DNA of 64,000 bases, from NCBI RefSeq assembly GCF_019613795.1, contig NZ_CP080429.1, forward strand, positions 2,606,501 through 2,670,500, in the 5' to 3' direction. The position numbers were made by a program, and so were the translations under genes. Positions within the stretch are counted from its first letter, which is position 1. Every line of letters starts with the position of its first letter. The notes under the pieces are model-generated. The model did not search any database, was not told where the DNA came from, and saw only the letters and a list, made by a program, of their open reading frames with translations. This document shows, in pieces, positions 1-9,626 of this stretch. Source of the stretch: Flavobacterium litorale. Its GTDB lineage: Bacteria > Bacteroidota > Bacteroidia > Flavobacteriales > Flavobacteriaceae.

Positions 1-1
1 T

Positions 2-1237
2 AGTCTTAATCGTTTATTAGACGAAAACGTTGCGGCACCAGGCAGATGGATATTACAAAATGTAGCTGATTTTAAAGCTGTAAATGATACCATATTCCAG
101 ATACAACTTAATAAAACATTTCCTGCCTTTTTAGGCTTGCTTACCATGAAATACGCATCGGTAGTACCACATGAAGCTTTTGAAGCAGCAGGGTACGATT
201 TTAGAGCCAACCCTATTGGTACAGGTGCATTCCAATTTAAAATCTGGGAGGAGAACGTAAAATTAGTCCTCCGAAAAAACCCATTGTATTACGAAAAGGA
301 TGAAGAAGGTGTACAGCTCCCCTACCTTGAAGCTGTAGCGATTACCTTTTTACCCGATAAGCAAAGTGGCTTTTTACAGTTTGTACAGGGTAGACAGGAT
401 TTAGTTTCGGGATTAGACCCATCGTATAAAGATGAAATTGTAACTCCTAAAGGTAAATTGCAAGCCAAATACAATGATGAGGTAGACATGATTACAGGAC
501 CTTATTTAAACACCGAGTATATTGGTTTTAGGTTGGATGGTGCTAACGATGCCGTAAAGGACAAGCGGATTAGACAGGCTATGAATTATGGTTTTGACCG
601 CGAAAAAATGGTAATGTACCTCCGTAATGGTATGGGTACGCCCGCAATATATGGTATGATACCTACGGGGCTTGGCGGATATGGCACGACAGGTTATAAT
701 TATAATCCTGAAAAGGCACGTAAATTAATAGCTGAATATAAAAGTGAGAATGGAAATGCCAATTTGGATATACAAATGAGTACAAGTGCCTCGTACCTTG
801 ATATTGCTGAGTATTTACAGCGCGAATGGCAAAAAATAGGGCTTACGGTTGCTGTAGATGTAAACCCGCCTTCTACATTAACGCAATCCATATCTAACGG
901 GAAAGTGTCGTTTTTTAAAGCGAGTTGGATAGCTGATTATCCTGATGCCGAAAATTACCTTTCATTATTTTACAGCAAGAATTTTTCGCCAGGTGGTCCT
1001 AACTATACTCATTTTAAGAATGAGGATTTTGACAGGTTGTACGAAAAAGCTTTTACGGTTATTAACGATAAGGAACGGTATGCTTTATATAAAAAAATGG
1101 ATGCTATTGTAATGGAAGAAGCTCCTGTTGTGCCTTTGTTTTACGATAAAGCAGCACGATTTACTACTAAAGATGTAGCAGGGCTAGGTATTAACCCGTT
1201 AAATTTATTGGTACTGAAAAAGGTAAAAAAGAATTGA
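2..1237 (+). CDS. Peptide ABC transporter substrate-binding protein, 5'-truncated
   Basis: The reading frame is open from base 2, so this is the C-terminal ~411 residues of a gene that begins left of the window. The sequence is typical of solute-binding protein family 5 (OppA/DppA): a conserved block around GTGAFQFKIWE, the DKRIRQAMNYGFDREKMV segment, and the C-terminal YKKMDAIVMEEAPVVPLFYD block that closes lobe I. Family members bind oligopeptides outside the inner membrane, usually as lipoproteins in Gram-negatives; the N-terminus that would show this is missing. The stop codon is three bases from the convergent nuclease gene. The family is certain; the ligand cannot be read from sequence. 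Confidence 0.9.
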   Translation, partial: SLNRLLDENVAAPGRWILQNVADFKAVNDTIFQIQLNKTFPAFLGLLTMKYASVVPHEAFEAAGYDFRANPIGTGAFQFKIWEENVKLVLRKNPLYYEKDEEGVQLPYLEAVAITFLPDKQSGFLQFVQGRQDLVSGLDPSYKDEIVTPKGKLQAKYNDEVDMITGPYLNTEYIGFRLDGANDAVKDKRIRQAMNYGFDREKMVMYLRNGMGTPAIYGMIPTGLGGYGTTGYNYNPEKARKLIAEYKSENGNANLDIQMSTSASYLDIAEYLQREWQKIGLTVAVDVNPPSTLTQSISNGKVSFFKASWIADYPDAENYLSLFYSKNFSPGGPNYTHFKNEDFDRLYEKAFTVINDKERYALYKKMDAIVMEEAPVVPLFYDKAARFTTKDVAGLGINPLNLLVLKKVKKN

Positions 1238-1240
1238 TTA

Positions 1241-1846
1241 TTACCTGCTCCTATTACGCCTATTTTTTCGGTACTGCCAAGGGGCTACAGGGTTTTTAGC
1301 CGACCATAACCCTACTTTTTCGACTCTAGCCTTATTTTCCATTTCGGCTAAGGCGTCACTATCCGAGTAATCTTTGTAATGCCATGCCAAACCTGCTTGT
1401 ATAAGTGCTTCGTTTACATTAATACCTTCTTTGGTAATTACTGTACCTACTACCCTACCATAACGGTCGCGCTTACCACCCGATGCCACAGTTACTATTT
1501 TTCCGAAGCATAAATCGGATGCATATTTTTTAGCTGCTTTGCCAAAAGCTTGTTTCTTTTCAGGGCAATCAATTTCGGCAAGGCGTACCCGTTCAGCATA
1601 GCCTTCATATAGTACATCAAATGTATCACCATCGCTAATACCTACCACCTTTCCAGTAAAGGTTTTTAAACTCCGAAATGGTTTCTTGGCTTTTTTATAG
1701 TTCTTTTCTACATAACCATCCCTACCTGTATTGCTTTTATTATCATTGTTTCTAACTACAGAATAAATGGAAACAATTAATAATACTATTATAACCCAAA
1801 TAGGATATTTTCTGCTACGCCCGCCTCGGTGCTGCCGCTTTGCCAT
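1241..1846 (-). CDS. Membrane-anchored thermonuclease-family (SNase-like) nuclease
   Basis: A 201-residue protein with a single N-terminal hydrophobic segment at about residues 16-31 behind a basic start, then a staphylococcal-nuclease OB-fold domain from about residue 62. The three catalytic side chains of the family can be placed: Arg88 in ERVRLAEIDCPE, Glu96 in the same motif, and Arg131 in DRYGR. Calcium-binding-type aspartates (DGDTF) are also present. It probably degrades nucleic acid outside the cytoplasmic membrane. The gene lies 13 bp downstream of the GlmU-like gene on the same strand and may be co-transcribed with it. An intact active site argues that it is functional. Confidence 0.88.
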   Translation of the reverse strand: MAKRQHRGGRSRKYPIWVIIVLLIVSIYSVVRNNDNKSNTGRDGYVEKNYKKAKKPFRSLKTFTGKVVGISDGDTFDVLYEGYAERVRLAEIDCPEKKQAFGKAAKKYASDLCFGKIVTVASGGKRDRYGRVVGTVITKEGINVNEALIQAGLAWHYKDYSDSDALAEMENKARVEKVGLWSAKNPVAPWQYRKNRRNRSR

Positions 1847-1859
1847 AGTGTATTACTTA

Positions 1860-3035
1860 CTATTCTTTACGCCATTTTTTCGTCTCTTCAAAAATATGTT
1901 CCATTATAGCAGCATCTTCTGGAGTAAAAGCAACCTTGCGTCGTGCCATTACTATTTCGGCAGTAATAAACGCTTTTTTGGTAATGTATGTTGTAAAACC
2001 TGATGCGCCACCCCATGAGAAACTTGGCACAAAGTTGCGCGGGAATCCGCTACCAAATATATTGGTGCTTACTCCTACTACTGTACCTGTATTAAACATG
2101 GTGTTAATGCCACATTTACTATGGTCGCCCATCATAAGCCCACAAAACTGTGTTCCTGTTTTGGCAAAACCTTCTTTCTCGTAGCTCCAAAGTTTAACTT
2201 CGTCGTAGTTGTTTTTAAGGTTGGAGTTATTCGTATCGGCACCAAGGTTACACCATTCGCCTAATACTGAGTTTCCTAAAAAGCCATCGTGCCCTTTGTT
2301 AGAGTACCCAAATAATACCGAATTATTTACCTCTCCTCCAATGCGCGAGTGGGGTCCTACCGTAGTAGCACCGTACACTTTAGTAGCTAGTTTTACTTGT
2401 GCACCCTCGCATAATGCAAAAGGACCTCGTATAACCGAGTTTTCCATAATCTCGGTATCTTTACCAATGTATATTGGTCCTCCAGAGGCATTTAAGGTTA
2501 CAAACTCTAACTTTGCGCCCTTTTCTATAAAAATATTTTCAGGAGCTATTGTATTTATACTGGTAGGTATAGGCTGCGAAGTTCTGCCCTCTGTAAGCAA
2601 TGCAAAATCTTCACGAATGGCAGCATCATTTTTCTGGAATATATCCCAAGTATTTTCCAATCGTAAACAATTTTCGGTGTACTCTATACTTTCGTAAGTA
2701 TCAAAATCTACTTCCTCCTGTGTGTCTTTCGTATAAAAGGCAATCACTTCTTCACCATGAAATATAGCTTGGTTTTCCTTAAGCCCCTGTATCATGGCTA
2801 CCATATCTACCGTAGGTAAAAAAGAGGCATTTATCATAATATTTTCCTCCATCTCTACCATAGGGTACTTTTGCATTAAATATTCCTCAGTAAGCGTTGT
2901 GGTAGTATAACCCAAATGCTTTTCCCATTTTTCTCTAATGGTTAATATCCCCATTCTAATATCGGCTACAGGGCGTGTAAACGTAAAAGGTAATAACGCG
3001 TTGCGTACAGTTCCGTCAAAAAGTATATAGTTCAT
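1860..3035 (-). CDS. GlmU-like putative sugar nucleotidyltransferase
   Basis: A 391-residue protein of the Bacteroidota GlmU-like family. The N-terminal part (MNYILFDGTVRNALLPFTF onward) corresponds to a divergent nucleotidyltransferase fold, and the C-terminal half from about residue 165 shows hexapeptide left-handed beta-helix periodicity (IYIGKDTEIMENSVIRG, then further I/V-rich turns to about residue 330). Related proteins are annotated as N-acetylglucosamine-1-phosphate uridyltransferase or acetyltransferase-like, but the classic GlmU pyrophosphorylase signature is weak, so the substrate is open. The start is the ATG at 3035; nothing in frame upstream looks conserved. Confidence 0.82.
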   Translation of the reverse strand: MNYILFDGTVRNALLPFTFTRPVADIRMGILTIREKWEKHLGYTTTTLTEEYLMQKYPMVEMEENIMINASFLPTVDMVAMIQGLKENQAIFHGEEVIAFYTKDTQEEVDFDTYESIEYTENCLRLENTWDIFQKNDAAIREDFALLTEGRTSQPIPTSINTIAPENIFIEKGAKLEFVTLNASGGPIYIGKDTEIMENSVIRGPFALCEGAQVKLATKVYGATTVGPHSRIGGEVNNSVLFGYSNKGHDGFLGNSVLGEWCNLGADTNNSNLKNNYDEVKLWSYEKEGFAKTGTQFCGLMMGDHSKCGINTMFNTGTVVGVSTNIFGSGFPRNFVPSFSWGGASGFTTYITKKAFITAEIVMARRKVAFTPEDAAIMEHIFEETKKWRKE

Positions 3036-3132
3036 GGTTGTAGTGTTTGTGGCTCAAAAATAGGTAATAAAGTTTTAAAATTATAAAGAATAGTTATACT
3101 AATGATTTGGCAACAATAAACTGCAAATAAAA

Positions 3133-3159
3133 AAGCCTCCCTAAAATTAGGAAGGCTTT
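3133..3159 (-). terminator. Intrinsic terminator after L31
   Basis: The inverted repeat AAGCCTcCCTAA / TTAGGaAGGCTT forms a stem with a short loop; read on the minus strand it is followed by a T-tract. It sits about 25 bp past the stop codon of the L31 gene. Confidence 0.8.
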
Positions 3160-3182
3160 TGATATGATTTAAAATCCAGAAA

Positions 3183-3434
3183 TTACTTTTTGAATTTTGC
3201 GTATTTGTTTTTGAACTTGTCAATACGTCCTGCGGTATCGATAAGTTTAGATTTACCTGTATAAAATGGGTGTGATGTTCTGGAAATTTCCATTTTCACT
3301 ACCGGATATTCAACTCCGTCTACTTCAATTGTGTCTTTCGTGTCTGCTGTAGATTTAGTAATAAATACGTCATCGTTTGACATATCTTTGAATGCTACTA
3401 ATCTGTAATTTTCTGGGTGAATACCTTTTTTCAT
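3183..3434 (-). CDS. rpmE2: 50S ribosomal protein L31, type B
   Basis: An 83-residue protein beginning [19 protein letters not shown] and containing [21 protein letters not shown], which are hallmarks of type B L31. It lacks the zinc-binding cysteines of type A L31, so it is the zinc-independent form; in Bacteroidota this is often the only L31. It binds the large ribosomal subunit near the central protuberance. It is a single-gene unit with its own terminator and a hairpin in its 5' leader. Confidence 0.95.
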   Translation of the reverse strand: MKKGIHPENYRLVAFKDMSNDDVFITKSTADTKDTIEVDGVEYPVVKMEISRTSHPFYTGKSKLIDTAGRIDKFKNKYAKFKK

Positions 3435-3480
3435 CTTTACGTAAATTTTATTCTGTTATGGTTGTAGTTTTATTTTGCGG

Positions 3481-3499
3481 CTTCCTTCTTTTAAGGAAG
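3481..3499 (-). promoter_or_regulatory. Hairpin in the 5' leader of the L31 gene
   Basis: A perfect 7-bp inverted repeat, CTTCCTT / AAGGAAG with a five-base loop, lies about 47 bp upstream of the L31 start codon. Ribosomal-protein leaders often carry such structures for autoregulation. It could also be the remains of a terminator belonging to an upstream gene, but no gene reads into it on this strand within the window. Confidence 0.4.
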
Positions 3500-3647
3500 G
3501 TGTAAATAAGCATACAACTTTTTATTTTAAATTATTTAAATTTCAGAGTGCAAAAGTACAACTATTTTTTTAATATCAAATACTTATAATTGATTTTTTA
3601 GCGTGTAACATACGTTTGTTTTCCGCGACACATTATATTGTAATTAG

Positions 3648-3655
3648 TATATTTG
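3648..3655 (+). promoter_or_regulatory. Bacteroidota -7 promoter motif for the DUF4199 gene
   Basis: TATATTTG matches the Bacteroidota -7 consensus TAnnTTTG exactly and lies 23 bp upstream of the ATG at 3679. No clear -33 TTG is seen at the preferred spacing. Confidence 0.5.
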
Positions 3656-3678
3656 TAACCTTAAAACTAACCATTATT

Positions 3679-4212
3679 ATGAAAGAAGCAATTAAAAAGA
3701 ATGGAATTAATTTCGGTATTATAATCGGTGTTGTATCTATTTTAATAAGTACCCTACTATATATTATTGACCTAGAGCTTATGGTTAGCATTTGGGTAGG
3801 TATTATTATTTTCCTTGTAAGCTTGGGTATTGGCATATTTGCAGTAGCAAAATCTAAAAAAGAACTTGGCGGATTTATTAGCTTTAAAGAAGCCTTTACT
3901 GTATTTTTTATAAGTATGGCTATTAGTGCTGCTATTAGTAATTTATTTATGTACGGACTTTTTAATTTTGTAGACCCTGATGCTAAAGCAGAATTATCGG
4001 AGTTGGTAATTAAAAAAACGGTTACTATGATGCAAGATATGGGTGCTCCTTCTGACAGTATTAAGGAAACAGCCAAACAACTGAAAGAAACAGATAACTT
4101 TAGTCCGCTTTCATTACTTAAATCGTATGTAGGTGGTCTTGTTTTTCATATCATTATCGGGCTTATTGTAGCTGCTGCAATGAAAAAAAATAAGCCTGAG
4201 TTCGAAAACTAG
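3679..4212 (+). CDS. DUF4199 integral membrane protein
   Basis: A 177-residue protein with four hydrophobic segments (about residues 11-31, 34-56, 72-96 and 147-170), the pattern of DUF4199 proteins that are widespread in Bacteroidota and lack an assigned function. The start at 3679 (MKEAIKKNGINFG) is preferred over a longer frame because it follows the promoter motif and gives the usual family N-terminus. The next gene starts directly after the stop, so the two are translationally coupled, which suggests a role with the membrane glycosyltransferase. Confidence 0.8.
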   Translation: MKEAIKKNGINFGIIIGVVSILISTLLYIIDLELMVSIWVGIIIFLVSLGIGIFAVAKSKKELGGFISFKEAFTVFFISMAISAAISNLFMYGLFNFVDPDAKAELSELVIKKTVTMMQDMGAPSDSIKETAKQLKETDNFSPLSLLKSYVGGLVFHIIIGLIVAAAMKKNKPEFEN

Positions 4213-5163
4213 ATGAATCTATCCATAGTTATACCCTTACTCAACGAAGAGGAATCACTCAGCGAACTACATCAGTGGATTGTTACCGTAATGACGGCTA
4301 ATAACTATAGCTACGAAATTATTTTTATAGATGATGGTAGCACCGATAGTTCGTGGCAAAAAATAACACACCTTTCCAAAACCAATAAAAATGTAAAAGC
4401 CATACGCTTTTTGCATAATTATGGCAAATCGCAGGCATTGCACGCTGGTTTTGCTAAGGCACAAGGGGAAGTTATTATTACTATGGATGCCGATTTACAG
4501 GATAGCCCAGAAGAAATTCCAGCATTATATGATATGGTAATGCATAAAGAATTTGACTTGGTATCGGGTTGGAAAAAAAAGCGGTACGATTCGGTATTAA
4601 CTAAAAATATGCCCTCAAAACTTTTTAACTGGGCGGCACGCAAAACATCGGGGGTAAAACTACACGATTTTAATTGCGGATTAAAAGCCTACAAAAATAC
4701 CGTAGTAAAAAACATAGAGGTATCGGGAGAAATGCATCGTTATATACCTGTATTAGCCAAAAATGCAGGTTTTAGCAATATTGGCGAAAAAGTAGTAGTA
4801 CACCAAGCCCGAAAATATGGTACCACCAAATTTGGTATGGAACGCTTTATAAATGGCTTCTTGGATCTTATCACTATTTGGTTTATATCGCGCTTTGGCA
4901 AACGCCCTATGCATCTTTTTGGTGCCTTGGGGGTACTTATGTTTGTTATAGGATTACTATCGGCTGTATATATTGGTATTACCAAACTTTATAAACTATA
5001 CAATAACGAACCTGCAATATTAGTAACCAGTAACCCTTGGTTTTATATTGCTCTTACTACCATGATTATAGGTACACAATTATTTTTGGCAGGCTTTCTG
5101 GGCGAAATAATTTTGCGTACTAAAAACAACGAGGAACGATATAAGGTAAGTGAAACACTGTAA
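4213..5163 (+). CDS. Family 2 glycosyltransferase, DPM1/GtrB-like, membrane-bound
   Basis: A 316-residue protein. The N-terminal GT-A domain shows IPLLNEEESLSEL, IDDGSTDSSW and the DAD metal-binding motif (TMDADLQDSPEEI), followed by FNCGLKAY. Two C-terminal transmembrane segments (about residues 236-258 and 272-297) place it with polyprenyl-phosphate sugar transferases such as dolichol-phosphate-mannose synthase or GtrB. It likely loads a sugar onto undecaprenyl phosphate at the inner membrane. The ATG directly abuts the stop of the DUF4199 gene; phosphoglucomutase and an MsbA-like exporter follow, so the cluster plausibly serves envelope glycan assembly. Confidence 0.88.
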   Translation: MNLSIVIPLLNEEESLSELHQWIVTVMTANNYSYEIIFIDDGSTDSSWQKITHLSKTNKNVKAIRFLHNYGKSQALHAGFAKAQGEVIITMDADLQDSPEEIPALYDMVMHKEFDLVSGWKKKRYDSVLTKNMPSKLFNWAARKTSGVKLHDFNCGLKAYKNTVVKNIEVSGEMHRYIPVLAKNAGFSNIGEKVVVHQARKYGTTKFGMERFINGFLDLITIWFISRFGKRPMHLFGALGVLMFVIGLLSAVYIGITKLYKLYNNEPAILVTSNPWFYIALTTMIIGTQLFLAGFLGEIILRTKNNEERYKVSETL

Positions 5164-5227
5164 CTGAAAATAATTTGTATCTTCATTTTATAAAAACCAA
5201 CCAATAATTTTACATAACAAAACTATT

Positions 5228-6952
5228 ATGGATATTGATAAATCAATACTAGAAAAAGTAAACGTATGGCTAACGCCAGATTTTGATACCGATACACAAA
5301 ATACAATTCGGGAGATGATGACAGCATCGCCCAAAGAACTAGAGGAAAGTTTTTATAAAAACCTTGAATTTGGTACAGGTGGTATGCGTGGTATTATGGG
5401 ACCTGGTACCAACCGTATTAATAAATATACGTTAGGTAAAGCTACACAAGGATTATCTGATTATATAAAAAAATCATTCCCTAACGAGCAGGCTAAAGTA
5501 GCTATAGCTTACGATTGCCGCCATAATAGTGATACGCTTGCTAAAGTGGTTGCCGATGTCTTTTCGGCAAACGGAATAAAAGTATTCCTGTTTTCCGATA
5601 TGCGCCCAACACCAGAGCTTTCATTCGCATTAAAACATTTAGATTGCCATGCAGGTATTGTACTTACAGCATCGCACAACCCACCAGAGTATAATGGTTA
5701 TAAAGTATATTGGCAAGATGGTGGGCAGCTAGTACCACCACAGGATGGCGAAATTATAAACACTATAGAAGCATTAGCGTACAATCAGATTAACTTTAAC
5801 GCTAACGAAGATTTAATTGAATATATTGATAAAACCATTGATGAGGCTTTTATAAAATCATCATTGGAAAATGCAACGTTTACGAGTAAGGAAGCTAAAA
5901 ACGAGTTAAACATTGTATTTACTTCGCTACACGGTACTTCTATCAAACTGGTTCCTGATTTATTGGAAGCAGCAGGCTATAATAATGTACACATTGTTGC
6001 AGAACAAGCGGTACCCAATGGTGATTTCCCAACCGTAAAATCGCCAAATCCAGAAGAACCTGAAGCACTAAAAATGGCTACTGAACTGGCCGATAAAGTA
6101 AATGCTGATATTGTTATTGGTACCGACCCCGATAGCGACAGGCTGGGTGTAGCAGTACGCAACAACAATAATGAAATGGTGCTCCTTAATGGTAACCAAA
6201 CCATGGTACTGATGACGCACTTTTTATTGGAGCAATGGAAAAAGAACGACAAATTAACGGGTAATGAGTTTATTGGCTCAACAATTGTATCTACCCCAAT
6301 GATGATGGAATTGGCTACTGCCTACGGTATAGAATGCAAAGTGGGCTTAACAGGCTTTAAATGGATTGCCAAAATGATAAAAGATTTCCCAGACCAACAG
6401 TTTATTGGTGGTGGCGAAGAAAGTTTTGGCTATATGGTAGGCGATGCAGTGCGCGATAAAGATGCAGTTACCTCTACACTACTGGTATGCGAAATAGCAG
6501 CACAGGCAAAAGCAAACGGAAGCTCTTTGTATAAAGAGTTATTAAAATTATATACCGAGTTTGGGTACTATAAAGAAACGCTTATTTCGTTAACCAAAAA
6601 AGGTATTGAAGGTGCACAAGAGATAAAACAGATGATGGTTGACCTACGTGAGAACCCGATGAGCGAAATTAACGGGCAGCGTGTAGTTATGGTAGAAGAT
6701 TATCAAGCAGGTACAGCAAAAAACCTGCTTACAAATGAGGAAGAGGAACTATACCTACCAAAATCTAACGTACTAATTTACTACCTAGAAGATGGTAGTA
6801 AAATATGTGCTAGACCAAGCGGTACCGAACCTAAAATTAAATTTTACTTTAGTGTAAACGATACACTAGATAATGTTGACAATTTTAAAAGCGTGGAAGC
6901 CAATCTTACTAAAAGAGTTGAAAACATTATAAAAGCAATGAATCTTATTTAA
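5228..6952 (+). CDS. Phosphoglucomutase/phosphomannomutase (alpha-D-phosphohexomutase)
   Basis: A 574-residue alpha-D-phosphohexomutase with all four active-site loops: the phosphoserine loop TASHNPPEYNGYK (Ser149), the metal loop DPDSDRLG (about 300-307), the sugar-binding loop GGEESFGY, and the phosphate-binding loop RPSGTEPKIKF near the C-terminus. The length and NPPEYNGYK motif fit the phosphoglucomutase/PGM2-like subgroup rather than bacterial ManB. It interconverts hexose 1- and 6-phosphates in the cytosol, supplying nucleotide-sugar synthesis. The last base of its stop codon is the first base of the next ATG. Confidence 0.93.
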   Translation: MDIDKSILEKVNVWLTPDFDTDTQNTIREMMTASPKELEESFYKNLEFGTGGMRGIMGPGTNRINKYTLGKATQGLSDYIKKSFPNEQAKVAIAYDCRHNSDTLAKVVADVFSANGIKVFLFSDMRPTPELSFALKHLDCHAGIVLTASHNPPEYNGYKVYWQDGGQLVPPQDGEIINTIEALAYNQINFNANEDLIEYIDKTIDEAFIKSSLENATFTSKEAKNELNIVFTSLHGTSIKLVPDLLEAAGYNNVHIVAEQAVPNGDFPTVKSPNPEEPEALKMATELADKVNADIVIGTDPDSDRLGVAVRNNNNEMVLLNGNQTMVLMTHFLLEQWKKNDKLTGNEFIGSTIVSTPMMMELATAYGIECKVGLTGFKWIAKMIKDFPDQQFIGGGEESFGYMVGDAVRDKDAVTSTLLVCEIAAQAKANGSSLYKELLKLYTEFGYYKETLISLTKKGIEGAQEIKQMMVDLRENPMSEINGQRVVMVEDYQAGTAKNLLTNEEEELYLPKSNVLIYYLEDGSKICARPSGTEPKIKFYFSVNDTLDNVDNFKSVEANLTKRVENIIKAMNLI

Positions 6953-8778
6953 TGAGTAACTTCAAAAAAATTGTTCGCTTTGCAATACCTTATAAAAAGT
7001 ATGCCTACTTAAACATATTTTTTAATGTTCTGTATGCACTATTCAGTACACTATCGTTCATTGCACTTATACCAATGATAGAAGTAATTTTTGACGATAC
7101 AAAACAACGTACAACAGAACCTGTATATACCGATATTACAGATATTAAAGTGTATTTAAGCGAGTACCTCAATTACTTTGTAACAACAACCAATGCTACT
7201 AAAGGTGTAGAGTACACACTTGGGGCTATGGTAATTGTTATTATAAGTATATTTTTATTAAAAAACCTAGCCAACTACATGGCACTATTTTTCTCTACTT
7301 TTTTACGCAATGGTGTATTACGAGATTTGAGAAATGCCATGTATCAAAAAATAATAGAATTACCACTCGCATTTTATTCTGAAAAAAGAAAGGGCGATGT
7401 AATTGCCCGTATGTCATCCGATGTAAACGAGGTACAGCAGTCGTACCTTTCTATATTAGAACTTATTGTAAAAGAACCACTTACCATATTATTTTCAATA
7501 GGGATGATGCTTTTTATAAGCGTTAAACTCACAATATTTGTATTCATTTTTATACCAATATCAGGATTTATTATATCTCGTATAGGTAAATCGCTCAAGA
7601 AAAACTCAGGTAAAGCACAACAAGAACAAGGTACATTTTTATCGATAATTGAAGAAACGCTTGGCGGACTTAAAGTGATTAAGAGTTTTACTTCGGAAAA
7701 ATACTTTACCGACAAGTTCAATACCTCATCAGAAAGACACTATAAACTATCCAATAAAATACTCAACAAACAATACCTAGCCTCCCCAATGAGTGAGTTT
7801 ATGGGTATTGCTGTAATTGCTGTAATTTTATGGTATGGTGGGCATATGGTTTTAGTAGAGGAAAGCTTGGCAGGTGGAGCATTTATCGGCTATATGGGGC
7901 TTGCCTATAACATACTTACCCCTGCAAAAGCAATATCTAAAGCGTCGTATAACATTAAAAAAGGAAATGCTGCCGCAGATAGGCTTATGGAAATATTGGA
8001 GCAGGAAAACCCTATAGAAGATAAAAAAGGTGCGCTCGAAAAAGCTGAGTTTGGAAGTAGTATTGTTATCGAAAACATTAACTTTAAATACGAAGAGGAG
8101 AATGTACTACACAACTTCTCGTTAACCGTACCTAAAGGGCAAACTGTTGCATTGGTAGGACAATCGGGGAGTGGAAAAAGTACTATTGCCAACCTACTTA
8201 CTCGTTTTTACGATGTACAAGAAGGTAGTATAAAAATAGACGGTATTGATATAAAAGAGTACAAACTTAATGCCTTAAGAAAGCTCATGGGGCTTGTAAC
8301 GCAAGATAGCATACTTTTTAACGACACTATATACAATAACGTTGGTTTGGGTAAGGAGGATGCCTCTGAGCAGGAAGTTATTGATGCCCTTAAAATTGCA
8401 AATGCCTACGAGTTTGTAAAAGATTTACCCGAAGGCATACACACCAACATAGGCGATAGCGGTAACAAATTAAGTGGTGGGCAACGGCAACGTTTAAGTA
8501 TAGCGCGTGCCGTACTTAAAAATCCACCTATTATGGTGTTGGACGAAGCAACATCGGCACTAGATACCGAAAGCGAAAGGCTGGTACAACAAGCATTGGA
8601 AAACATGATGCAAAATCGTACATCGGTAGTAATAGCACACCGACTATCTACCATACAGAAAGCAGACAGAATTATTGTAATGCAAAAAGGGCGTATTGTT
8701 GAGCAAGGCACACACGACGAGCTTATTGCCTTTAATGGTAACTACAAAAAGCTAGTAATGATGCAAAGTTTTGAGTAA
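6952..8778 (+). CDS. ABC exporter, fused permease and ATPase (MsbA-like)
   Basis: A 608-residue half-transporter: a six-helix type I exporter domain (about 1-340) followed by an ATPase domain with Walker A GQSGSGKST, Q-loop TQDSILF, signature LSGGQRQR, Walker B IMVLDEATSALD and H-loop IAHRLST. It overlaps the phosphoglucomutase stop by one base (TAATG), so the two are translationally coupled. Homologues export lipids, lipid-linked glycans or drugs as homodimers; in this context a lipid A or glycolipid substrate is plausible but not shown. Confidence 0.92.
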   Translation: MSNFKKIVRFAIPYKKYAYLNIFFNVLYALFSTLSFIALIPMIEVIFDDTKQRTTEPVYTDITDIKVYLSEYLNYFVTTTNATKGVEYTLGAMVIVIISIFLLKNLANYMALFFSTFLRNGVLRDLRNAMYQKIIELPLAFYSEKRKGDVIARMSSDVNEVQQSYLSILELIVKEPLTILFSIGMMLFISVKLTIFVFIFIPISGFIISRIGKSLKKNSGKAQQEQGTFLSIIEETLGGLKVIKSFTSEKYFTDKFNTSSERHYKLSNKILNKQYLASPMSEFMGIAVIAVILWYGGHMVLVEESLAGGAFIGYMGLAYNILTPAKAISKASYNIKKGNAAADRLMEILEQENPIEDKKGALEKAEFGSSIVIENINFKYEEENVLHNFSLTVPKGQTVALVGQSGSGKSTIANLLTRFYDVQEGSIKIDGIDIKEYKLNALRKLMGLVTQDSILFNDTIYNNVGLGKEDASEQEVIDALKIANAYEFVKDLPEGIHTNIGDSGNKLSGGQRQRLSIARAVLKNPPIMVLDEATSALDTESERLVQQALENMMQNRTSVVIAHRLSTIQKADRIIVMQKGRIVEQGTHDELIAFNGNYKKLVMMQSFE

Positions 8779-8804
8779 ACTGTATTAATACCATAACTAC
8801 TAAT

Positions 8805-8828
8805 AGCTGCAAATTTGCAGCTATTTTT
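8805..8828 (+). terminator. Intrinsic terminator of the mutase/exporter operon
   Basis: A perfect palindrome AGCTGCAAATTTGCAGCT followed by a short T-run, 27 bp after the ABC exporter stop codon. Confidence 0.75.
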
Positions 8829-8889
8829 GTATATTTTTATACGGACAACTAATAACAGTATAGTAACCAAATATATAATGTAACATTTG

Positions 8890-8897
8890 TACATTTG
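8890..8897 (+). promoter_or_regulatory. -7 promoter motif for the DUF2971 gene
   Basis: TACATTTG matches TAnnTTTG and lies 26 bp before the ATG at 8924. No -33 box is obvious. Confidence 0.45.
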
Positions 8898-8923
8898 ATA
8901 CTTGTAAAAGTTTAGATATAACT

Positions 8924-9622
8924 ATGTTTATACCTCAAAAAAATATAAGCCTGCCAGACCCTGATACTGTGGTATGGAAGTACTTAGATCTTTCTAAGTT
9001 TTTAGATTTATTGCTTTGTAAAAAGCTCTTTATGGCGCGTGCCGATAAGTTTAAAGACCAATACGAAGGTACGTTTAGTGAGCCTACATATGGCGAAATG
9101 AAAAAAATTGCGCAAAACAATCCTGAGTTTTTAGAGCGGTATAAAAAGCACCGTGAAAAAGTGGTTATTAGCAGTTGGCACCTCAACGAACACGAATCGT
9201 ATGCCATGTGGCAGATATTTACGCAAAATACCGAAGGACTAGCCATACAATCTACCATAGGGCGGTTACAACAAGCACTAAAATCGGATACTGATTATGA
9301 GCAGCATATTGGTGCCGTAAATTATATTGACTATAAAAAAGAGTTTATACCCTTTGATGATATTTTCTTCCCGTTTTTATACAAAAGAAAGAGTTTTCAG
9401 TACGAGGGAGAGGTACGCATTATATCTGACCATACTAAATATGGTAAAAGTATTAGGGATGGGGTAAAAATTAATGTTGATATTAATTGCCTTATCGAGA
9501 GGATATATATACACCCAAAATCGGAAAATTGGTATAAAAACCTTGTTTTCCAGCTTATGGAACAACTAGGGTTTAACTTTACTATTGAAAAATCAGATTT
9601 GGAGAGCGATATACTAATTTAA
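8924..9622 (+). CDS. DUF2971 domain protein
   Basis: A 232-residue soluble protein with the DUF2971 pattern: WKYLDLSKFLDLL near the start, FADxF-like RADKFKDQYEG, and the SSWHLNEHESYAMWQIF block with the WxxY/MW core. The family has no established biochemical role and is often found in accessory regions. It stands alone between a terminator and a convergent lipoprotein gene and has its own promoter motif. Confidence 0.82.
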   Translation: MFIPQKNISLPDPDTVVWKYLDLSKFLDLLLCKKLFMARADKFKDQYEGTFSEPTYGEMKKIAQNNPEFLERYKKHREKVVISSWHLNEHESYAMWQIFTQNTEGLAIQSTIGRLQQALKSDTDYEQHIGAVNYIDYKKEFIPFDDIFFPFLYKRKSFQYEGEVRIISDHTKYGKSIRDGVKINVDINCLIERIYIHPKSENWYKNLVFQLMEQLGFNFTIEKSDLESDILI

Positions 9623-9626
9623 ACTA

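Noticed and set aside
2209..2697. A 162-codon plus-strand frame inside the GlmU-like gene
   Set aside because: It lies wholly antisense to a well-supported gene and has no protein-like motifs.
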